The position numbers were made by a program, and so were the translations under genes. From Xanthobacteraceae bacterium (GTDB lineage: Bacteria; Pseudomonadota; Alphaproteobacteria; Rhizobiales; Xanthobacteraceae): a stretch of 5,940 nt of DNA. Shown here piece by piece: positions 1 through 5,137 of this stretch (its first letter is position 1; each line of letters starts with the position of its first letter). A model generated the notes under the pieces. The model was not told where the DNA came from. It saw only the letters and a program-made list of their open reading frames with translations, and did no database searches. Location: positions 1 to 5,940 of the forward strand of contig JASHYD010001393.1 of assembly GCA_030043175.1 (NCBI GenBank), read 5' to 3'.

Positions 1-1055
1 ACGCAACGCGGCTCGGTATAAAACCGGTTCGCTTCGTCGCTCTGCCGGGTGAACTCCTGCTTGACGGTCCATGGACGAGTCCACACGGTTGAGTCTTCGA
101 TGGTCGCGACGTATTCGATTGAGGTCGGGCTCGTGCGGGTCCAACGCTCGATCAGGTGCAGGTTCTCGCGGGAGCCCTGGTAGTCGGTCTTCGCACTGAA
201 GTTCGTCACATCGACCACGAGTGTGTTGGCGTCCCAGTGGCCGCGCGAGTCGCCGTACCATTGGCGGATACCGCTCGGCAGGTGCGGACTTCCGTTCATG
301 ACGATGTTGCGCTGCCAGCCCTGCCCCTGGCCCACGTCGTAGAAAATCGAGATGCCGCCGGGCGTTTGCACGATCCGGCGGAAGCTGCCGGTCGCGGCAC
401 CGAATTCCGGTAGTCCGCCGGTCAGGCAGCGATCCGCCAGCGCGCCATCCTCCGGACCATCGTGTCTGTTCATCCGCGCCGTGTTGTAGCGGGGCGCAGG
501 CTCAGCGAGCCTTGGCGAGGGTATCGGATCATATTTTCCGCCGCGGCATGCCACTGATTTCGACTTGCAGGTCTCGGTCGCCTGCAGCAGGGCCAGTCTA
601 AACTGTCGATCGGCATCGGCCATTTTCTGCCCCTCCGGCGTCATCGAGGGGATTCGCCCATGGGGGGGATCGACGATCAGCGAGGTGCGTATACCGGCGT
701 GCTTGTATGACTGGAACAAGCCGTTATACGCGCCGGCGACATCGAGTTCGGTGCCGCGCTCCACACGCTTGTCGCGGCGTAGCAATGCCGCACGTTCCCG
801 ATCCAGTTCTTCCCGCTGTGCCGCTGTGAAAAACTCCTGGTCTGCATACCTCGGCGAGCGTTGCAGGGGCGTGTCCGTCTCATCGGTCCAGATGCCCTGC
901 AGATCGGGTTCGCCCCACGGCGTTTTCAGCGCCGAACCCTGTGCCGCGATGGATTTTGTCGGCGCCTGAGCTATTGCTAGCGGAACCGAAAGGGCGACAA
1001 CGGCGGCTCCGGCAACAACGACCGTTATCATAGAGCCTGAGAAGCGGTCGGCCAT
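1..1055 (-). CDS. Exported protein of unknown function, TPWGxPDLQGxW family (C-terminus cut by window edge)
   Basis: One frame stays open from the ATG at 1055 to the left edge, giving 351 visible residues and no stop. Residues 1-29 form a signal peptide: a short basic start, a hydrophobic core at about 9-28, and a likely cleavage after AIA (residue 29), so the protein is probably periplasmic. The mature part begins with KTPWGEPDLQGIW (44-56). Further blocks are RTSLIVDPPHGRIP (123-136), HLPSGIRQWYGDSRGHW (from about 258), NLHLIERW (298-305) and TVWTRPW (323-329). From memory, this pattern marks a large uncharacterised exported family abundant in Acidobacteria and also found in Bradyrhizobium; I know of no assigned reaction. 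Family members usually continue for a few dozen residues, so the missing end is probably short. The start is fixed by a strong ribosome binding site. No partner gene is visible upstream. The reading frame is sure; the function is unknown. Confidence 0.9.
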   Translation of the reverse strand, partial: MADRFSGSMITVVVAGAAVVALSVPLAIAQAPTKSIAAQGSALKTPWGEPDLQGIWTDETDTPLQRSPRYADQEFFTAAQREELDRERAALLRRDKRVERGTELDVAGAYNGLFQSYKHAGIRTSLIVDPPHGRIPSMTPEGQKMADADRQFRLALLQATETCKSKSVACRGGKYDPIPSPRLAEPAPRYNTARMNRHDGPEDGALADRCLTGGLPEFGAATGSFRRIVQTPGGISIFYDVGQGQGWQRNIVMNGSPHLPSGIRQWYGDSRGHWDANTLVVDVTNFSAKTDYQGSRENLHLIERWTRTSPTSIEYVATIEDSTVWTRPWTVKQEFTRQSDEANRFYTEPRC

Positions 1056-1060
1056 GATGA

Positions 1061-1067
1061 TCTCCTT
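1061..1067 (-). promoter_or_regulatory. Ribosome binding site of the left-edge exported protein gene
   Basis: On the minus strand AAGGAGA lies 5 bases before the ATG at 1055. This near-perfect Shine-Dalgarno sequence selects this start over the downstream in-frame Met codon and agrees with the position of the signal peptide. No promoter elements could be assigned with confidence further upstream. Confidence 0.8.
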
Positions 1068-1351
1068 TTTGCCTTGCAGCGCGTGTGATGCGGCGGGTCG
1101 GATCCTGCTTTAATAAATCCGGTGGTGTCGTCCTTGGTTGCCGGATTGGAGCCAAATGCGTCTTACAGGCGGGATCGCTCCCCTCGACTTTGGAAGTCGA
1201 ATGCGCATCGCTTGCATCCTGCCGCCACGGCCAGACAGAGGAACCGTCCAGCCACCTCGCAAGGACCTCAACCGTGGCACCATTATCATTAAGGACTAGG
1301 CTACAGTCCAGCGGAATGAGATGTGCTCAATCTCGGCAATGCTATAACCCG

Positions 1352-1552
1352 TTACTGATGCGGCCGCGTGATCGAGCGCAATCCCTCGATTTCAATTGGC
1401 TCGGTTTGCGGCAGCAAGCGAGCCGGATCGCTCTCACCAAACTTTTGCCGCCGCAATGATTCGTGTAGCCGACGCGCTCCCGCACTAGTCAGGGTCGCCG
1501 GCAAATTGAAGACGACAAAAAAATGCGCTCGCTGAACAGTTGGGCAGGCCAT
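1352..1552 (-). CDS. Doubtful small hypothetical protein
   Basis: This is a 66-residue open frame beginning MACPTVQRAHFFVVFNLPA. Its composition is more balanced than that of competing frames nearby, with a hydrophobic patch at about 11-20 and a charged C-terminal half. I recognise no domain. There is no clear Shine-Dalgarno sequence before the ATG, and a run of seven A on the plus strand near 1516-1522 falls inside it, a place where frameshifts readily arise. It could be a genuine small protein, the tail of a decayed gene, or chance. It stands alone, about 300 bases upstream of the left-edge gene and on the same strand, with no sign of co-transcription. Confidence 0.2.
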   Translation of the reverse strand: MACPTVQRAHFFVVFNLPATLTSAGARRLHESLRRQKFGESDPARLLPQTEPIEIEGLRSITRPHQ

Positions 1553-1814
1553 GCGAGCACGCGTAAAGCAGACATCACGCTAATCCTAACGACGCCCACG
1601 AAGCCGAGCGCGATTTTGCGCCATCAGGCGCCGCCGCGGTTGGGCGCGCGGTCAGGATGCTCACGACGCGAGGTGACGGCTTGCAAGCCAGCGGCACCTT
1701 GAGGGTGACGCCGGGCTGAACGGCGGGCTTCATACGCCAGCAAGCGAGCCGGCTGAAAGCCCTGGACCAGCCTGGAGGGGGGCCCACAGGGGCCTTCCAA
1801 ACATTGCCGCCGTA

Positions 1815-1837
1815 GGGGCGACCCTTGGGGTCGCCCC
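1815..1837. repeat. Perfect 10-bp inverted repeat (GC-rich hairpin)
   Basis: GGGGCGACCC at 1815-1824 and GGGTCGCCCC at 1828-1837 are exact reverse complements separated by only three bases. The stem is nearly all G and C and would be very stable in RNA or single-stranded DNA. Neither side is followed by a T-run, so it is not a standard intrinsic terminator. It lies about 180 bases downstream of the small secreted protein gene that ends at 2018. It may instead be a palindromic unit of a dispersed element. Confidence 0.7.
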
Positions 1838-2017
1838 GGTTTGCAGATTAGCTCGAACCCAGCAACTACCTCGCAACGGCGCTGCTTTGAGCGCTGCGTT
1901 GCCCGCAATCGCGCTCTCGACGTCGTGCGGGTTGCTGGCGCGACGCTTCTCGCGCACCTCGATCGGCCAGGGCCTCGGCTTGGCGCCGAAAGCCCGTTTT
2001 CACCGATCAGGCATTAG

Positions 2018-2344
2018 CTACACACCATGACGGCGATCAAAATCGTCGCGATTCATTTCGAATCGAACGTTCGGATCTGGATCGGTCTCGAACGGACGTC
2101 CACGGGGCGATACTACGGCTCCGCGAATTCCGCCCGCCGAACCAAACCCGTCTAGCAACAGCTTTCTTTGCGAATGTTGCCGTGCGCGCAACCCGTATCC
2201 CGAAGTCGCATAACTGTTGCCGTAGGCAGCGCAGGTCGGGCAGATGGGCACGCGCGCGCCTGGATTTTGCGCGGAAGCTGATCCGGAGACAACAGCAACG
2301 CCAAACAGCATCACCGGTACAGTCAATTTAATCCTCGTCCGCAT
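2018..2344 (-). CDS. Small exported protein with CxxC motif, function unknown
   Basis: The product is 108 residues from the chosen start. Residues 1-25 are a clear signal peptide: basic start (MRTRIK), hydrophobic core at about 7-19, and cleavage likely after ASA before QNPG. The mature protein, about 83 residues, has CPTC at 35-38, then a Gly/Ser/Tyr segment, an Arg- and Lys-rich middle, and an acidic to basic tail with DPDPNVRFEMNRDDFDRR. I recall similar short exported proteins in Bradyrhizobium but none with a known role. An in-frame ATG at 2350 lies only two bases from the Shine-Dalgarno sequence, whereas the ATG at 2344 is eight bases away, so 2344 is preferred. The CxxC pair could bind metal or form a disulfide after export; this is inference. 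The gene appears to be transcribed alone, with an inverted repeat in its leader. Confidence 0.75.
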   Translation of the reverse strand: MRTRIKLTVPVMLFGVAVVSGSASAQNPGARVPICPTCAAYGNSYATSGYGLRARQHSQRKLLLDGFGSAGGIRGAVVSPRGRPFETDPDPNVRFEMNRDDFDRRHGV

Positions 2345-2352
2345 GGTCATAT

Positions 2353-2357
2353 CTCCT
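2353..2357 (-). promoter_or_regulatory. Ribosome binding site that decides the start of the small exported protein
   Basis: AGGAG on the minus strand, within ACAGGAGAT, has an 8-base spacer to the ATG at 2344 and only a 2-base spacer to the ATG at 2350. The normal 5-9 base optimum favours 2344, which shortens the open frame by two residues. Confidence 0.65.
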
Positions 2358-2371
2358 GTCCGAAAGGGCCT

Positions 2372-2394
2372 CTGACGGCGATAAGACCCGTCAG
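2372..2394. promoter_or_regulatory. 7-bp inverted repeat upstream of the small exported protein, possible operator or leader hairpin
   Basis: CTGACGG (2372-2378) and CCGTCAG (2388-2394) are exact reverse complements with a 9-base gap. The site lies 28-50 bases upstream of the preferred start at 2344, where a repressor site or a transcript leader hairpin would be placed. A second, overlapping pair, GACCC (2385-2389) with GGGTC (2396-2400), could form an alternative stem. No -10 or -35 boxes could be placed with confidence, so whether it acts as DNA or RNA cannot be told. Confidence 0.35.
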
Positions 2395-2490
2395 TGGGTC
2401 AAATAATTTCCGGAGCAGGCATCACGATTTTTTCACCGTCGAGTGATTCGTGCCTTGGCTCGATGATTTCTCGCCAAGCTCGATTCATTG

Positions 2491-2521
2491 AGGCGCAAAC
2501 GCCTATAAAAGAAGGCGTTTT
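2491..2521 (+). terminator. Terminator-like inverted repeat with an alternative stem
   Basis: AAACGCCT (2497-2504) pairs exactly with AGGCGTTT (2513-2520) around an 8-base A-rich loop and ends in four T on the plus strand, resembling a weak intrinsic terminator. AGGCG at 2491-2495 can also pair with CGCCT at 2500-2504 around CAAA, so the middle arm has two mutually exclusive partners, as in attenuators. There is no convincing plus-strand gene before or after it, so its purpose is unclear; it may be the end of a decayed gene. Confidence 0.3.
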
Positions 2522-3086
2522 GAAAGAGATCTTCCCGTCCAATACGAAAATTAGGCAGGGCTTCGTCAGAAGTCGGTAGATGCGCGTGAGCTACGCCGAG
2601 TAGGGCTTCCTCCAATTCTTCGAGCGCTTCCTCGCCGCTGTAGCCTGATGTCTTAACTGGCCGCCATGCGATCGAGCGCCTCCGTCTAGAAACCACAAAA
2701 TATTTCCAGGAGTCGCGGTCTGGATATCGCCGCTATTCGACAGGCCGCAGGCCGCGGTATGCAAGCCAGGCGATGTGTGGATCATCGAGATCAAGCTATA
2801 CGAATGCAAAATCGTTTTTGCAGATTCCTGGCTTTGGTCATCCTCGCTTATTTCCATCGGGTCCATCGCTTTCCGTCCCCCCACGCCATCGCCGGGCACG
2901 GGGAATTTTTCGCGTAAGTCAACGTACTCGGGGCACGCACAATGCGGCCATCTTTCGGGCCCACGCGGCCTTCCGCGTTTCCTTCCCGCTCCGCGTGCGT
3001 CAGCGCCGTGTGCGCACCGCCGTCACCGGGTTCGGGGCGTGTTTCCGCTGTATTGGGTACGCCCCCGCTAGGGCGTCACCCGAAAG

Positions 3087-3116
3087 GCCCCTCACCAAGA
3101 GCCCCTCACCAAGAGC
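3087..3116. repeat. 14-bp tandem duplication
   Basis: The unit GCCCCTCACCAAGA occurs at 3087-3100 and again exactly at 3101-3114, with two further matching bases (GC) after it. Because 14 is not a multiple of three, this duplication would shift any reading frame crossing it, which supports treating the surrounding overlapping frames as non-coding or decayed. It looks like a recent slippage event, since the copies are identical. Confidence 0.85.
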
Positions 3117-3558
3117 GCGCCATCTGGCACCGGCGATCCCACGATCGGTGCCCGACTTTGCCTCCAGCTTGCGCAACGCCCGCACGATTTGCTGCGCGAC
3201 AGACGACGAGCGCGTTCGCCGAGCCTCCTGAAAGCCGTCCATAACCGTCGAAGCGCCATGTTCAGGGCGAACGCGAGCCGCAGGCCGGCCTTGCTCGGCC
3301 GCCTCGACCAGCGCAGCACCAGGCCGAACTCGCCGAACCTGAGTTCAGCGAGGAAGCCTGGGATGAGTCTTAGGTCGGATCTTCGGCACACTGCACTGGA
3401 ACGCGCCCGGATCGTGAAGCGCAGTACGGCACCGCGCGGCGAGGCCGTTCCGGTTGCTGCTTGCGAACGGAACCGATCCGAGGATGGGATCGGCAGGCGG
3501 CTCGCCCCACGGCCATTACCTCGTGGAACATTCGCAATGTTTGTACGTTTCAGCCGTC

Positions 3559-4836
3559 ATGCCTGATTCGCCCGCGAACGAGGTAGCGTTGCCATGCATG
3601 GGGAACAGTGACGAATGCCATGCCGATTCCTGGCTTCTTGGCCGCCTGATCACGTTCTGCGTTGGCGTTGCTGTTGCAGTTACATGGCAGTCCCACGGGG
3701 ACATAGTCAGACAAATCGTTGCGGCCTCATCCGAGCAATTTAGCTCGATCGCGCTGCGGGCTGCGCCAATCGCCGGTAACACTTCCGACTTGATTGTCAT
3801 GGCGGCACAAGCCGCCCCTTCTCCCGACGGACAGCAGTTCGGTGCCGCGCCGCTTGGTCTGGCCGGTATCCCGACGAGGCCGTGGTCCCGAATCGAACAT
3901 CAGGATGTCACCGCTCCGATCGTCAGGCAGGAGGTCGTCCGCGAGGGGTTTCGGGCGCATGTGCGGACCGGCGCGTCGACCTGGACGGCATGCCGACACC
4001 AGATCCGGATGATCCGGATTTCACATATTTCGATCCATCCACCGCCGAAATTCTGGAGGCATAGCTGGTGGACGGCAACGGGAGGCCGCCGCCGGCACCC
4101 ACGGCCAGCGAAATCGATAGGTCGAACTCGGAGCGCACCAGCACGAACCGACTTCGGGGCCGCGAGGTTGGACGGCACGCCGGCGACACGAGAGCCTTCG
4201 ATGCCCGGACAGGCCCCGGTGTTCGAGCCCCAAGAGCCGGATTCCGCGGTGGCAGCCCCGAACGCGGTGGCGCCGTTCCAACCACCACGTGACGACGCCA
4301 TAGCGCCAAAGGGCGAGGTCACCGGTAAAGACCACTGGCCGATGAGCCCCGCCGAACGTCTCGGCCTGATCGGGGCGGCCCGCGCCAAACATGAGAAATG
4401 CCTTGCCGATGCGGTCTATTTCGAAGCCCGCCGGGAACCCATCCGCGGCCAAATGGCGGTCGCGCAGGTCGTTATCAACCGGGTGTTCTCGGGGCATTAT
4501 CCTAACAATGTCTGCGGTGTGGTGTACCAGAACGCACACCGGCGCCTGCGTTGTCAGTTCACCTTTGCATGCGACGGGCGGCCCGAGCGCGTCAATGAAC
4601 CGGCCGCTTGGGAGCGCGCTCAGCATATCGCCCGCGATGCGCTGGACGGTAACTTCTGGCTCGATGATGTCGGCAAAGCGACTCACTACCACGCCCGATG
4701 GGTGCACCCACGGTGGGTGCGCAAAATGCGCAAGCTCGATCGCATCGGCGTGCACACCTTTTACCGACCACGCAACTGGGGAGATGGCTCCAATTCACCG
4801 GCTGAGGCTACTACGACGGTGGGCAACGGGCTGTAA
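3559..4836 (+). CDS. SleB-type cell wall hydrolase with N-terminal membrane anchor (middle region possibly frameshifted)
   Basis: The 425-residue frame ends in a SleB/Hydrolase_2 domain at about residues 281-408; the family cleaves peptidoglycan glycan strands in spores and, in proteobacteria, probably remodels the wall. Seen here: ADAVYFEARREP with the conserved Glu (289) proposed as catalytic, GQMAVAQVVINRV, NVCGVVYQN, CQFTFACDG, ATHYHARWV and GVHTFYRPRNWGDG. The linker GEVTGKDHWPMSPAERLGL also fits alphaproteobacterial members. Residues about 26-43 form a membrane segment, followed by VTWQSHGD, which I associate with the N-terminus of other Bradyrhizobium envelope proteins. Residues about 140-214 have an unnatural Trp/His/Arg-rich composition, while another frame reads better there. 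Family members normally have Gly where this has Arg292. The start is uncertain: 3559 and 3598 (ATG) are possible and neither has a good Shine-Dalgarno sequence; a TTG at 3454 is unlikely. Downstream it converges with the right-edge gene. Confidence 0.75.
   Translation: MPDSPANEVALPCMGNSDECHADSWLLGRLITFCVGVAVAVTWQSHGDIVRQIVAASSEQFSSIALRAAPIAGNTSDLIVMAAQAAPSPDGQQFGAAPLGLAGIPTRPWSRIEHQDVTAPIVRQEVVREGFRAHVRTGASTWTACRHQIRMIRISHISIHPPPKFWRHSWWTATGGRRRHPRPAKSIGRTRSAPARTDFGAARLDGTPATREPSMPGQAPVFEPQEPDSAVAAPNAVAPFQPPRDDAIAPKGEVTGKDHWPMSPAERLGLIGAARAKHEKCLADAVYFEARREPIRGQMAVAQVVINRVFSGHYPNNVCGVVYQNAHRRLRCQFTFACDGRPERVNEPAAWERAQHIARDALDGNFWLDDVGKATHYHARWVHPRWVRKMRKLDRIGVHTFYRPRNWGDGSNSPAEATTTVGNGL
3975..4064 (+). 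pseudogene. Alternate-frame coding-like segment inside the hydrolase gene
   Basis: In the third plus frame this stretch reads VDLDGMPTPDPDDPD followed by FTYFDPSTAEILEA and a TAG stop at 4062-4064. It looks far more like a protein than the hydrolase frame over the same bases, which gives clusters of Ile, His, Trp and Arg. The simplest readings are an indel near 3880-3975 that moved the hydrolase out of its original frame, with a second change near 4065-4200 restoring it, or a separate upstream protein that ended at 4064 before a shorter hydrolase gene (for example from the ATG at 4201). I could not identify the family of this segment. Confidence 0.35.
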
Positions 4837-5137
4837 GAACACGGGCACTCAGGTGGCTATGCAAATTGGGCGCGAGACAGTCCTGAAATACGCGAGCCGC
4901 CTTGCCCATCAACCGCAACACCTGCCCTAGGCCGAACTCGCCGCCGAATAGGCCGGCTCCCAACAGTGTGGAAAAGCTGGACCCACCGTATTTGCCGCTT
5001 CGGCTTGCTCGGCCTGCTTTGCGACACGCTCGTGCGAGCTTGCGACGGTCATCCTGCGCAGCGGTAAGTTGACGGTGGCGGCGGCCTGGGTCTGCTGGGC
5101 CTCATCGCTTATCGCCGACGCCAGACTGCCTCTCGAT
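4837..5137. other. Convergent intergenic region with a possible coding remnant on the minus strand
   Basis: This separates the plus-strand hydrolase from the minus-strand repeat protein. A minus frame ending at 4927, open from 5205 and overlapping the end of the repeat protein gene in another register, reads SLASAISDEAQQTQAAA and, further on, ERVAKQAEQAEAANTVGPAF before PHCWEPAYSAASSA and a stop. The Ala/Gln/Glu-rich composition is more protein-like than chance, and an internal ATG would allow only 41 residues (MTVASSHERVAKQAEQ...). It may be the tail of a lost gene. No clear bidirectional terminator hairpin was found between the two convergent genes. Confidence 0.35.

Larger units (their letters stand above)
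1056..2017. other. Long stretch without a convincing gene, possibly repeat-derived in its second half
   Basis: About 960 bases separate two minus-strand genes. The open frames here overlap each other on both strands, lack good ribosome binding sites and have compositions rich in Arg, Pro and Ala, as expected from GC-rich non-coding DNA. The best small candidate is minus 1352-1552 (66 residues, listed separately). From about 1650 to 2000 the sequence contains several GC-rich inverted motifs and a perfect hairpin. It reminds me of stretches that give rise to spurious hypothetical proteins in many Bradyrhizobium genomes, which would make it a multicopy non-coding element. That is recollection only and needs a genome self-comparison. 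No tRNA, integrase or transposase is recognisable. Confidence 0.5.
2401..3558. other. Long stretch without a convincing gene, probably decayed sequence
   Basis: Over 1,100 bases hold only overlapping open frames of doubtful quality. On the minus strand, frames at 2433-2696 (87 residues, with an EEALEELEEALLG stretch) and 2591-2899 (102 residues, with MEISEDDQSQESAK near its start) overlap by about 100 bases in different registers; one may continue the other after a frameshift, but neither has a good ribosome binding site or a family I recognise. Minus 3000-3242 and 3092-3391 are likewise overlapping frames, and a 14-bp tandem duplication falls within both. Base composition changes from near 50% GC at 2400-2850 to much higher beyond 2900, suggesting a patchwork. 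No RNA gene, integrase or transposase is visible. Confidence 0.5.

Noticed and set aside
565..969. A 134-residue plus-strand open frame
   Set aside because: It is antisense to the exported family protein, whose motifs are clear on the minus strand; the Ser/Arg-rich composition is typical of a mirror frame.
1150..1210. A tRNA-like anticodon arm: TCGAC, a 7-base loop and GTCGA on the minus strand near 1184-1200
   Set aside because: No matching acceptor stem, D arm or TTCRANY T-loop could be found around it, so a tRNA or tRNA fragment is not supported.
2773..3566. Plus-strand frames of 98-152 residues in the gene-poor region
   Set aside because: They overlap one another in different registers, are Arg/Pro/Ser-rich, lack ribosome binding sites and show no recognisable family.
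4021..4755. A 244-residue open frame on the minus strand opposite the SleB domain
   Set aside because: It lies antisense to well-recognised SleB motifs, has no ribosome binding site or known domain, and is the expected mirror frame of a GC-rich gene.
3321..4943. A 15-base match AGGCCGAACTCGCCG at 3321-3335 and 4929-4943
   Set aside because: The match does not extend on either side, and it is composed of common GC-rich codon combinations; probably chance.
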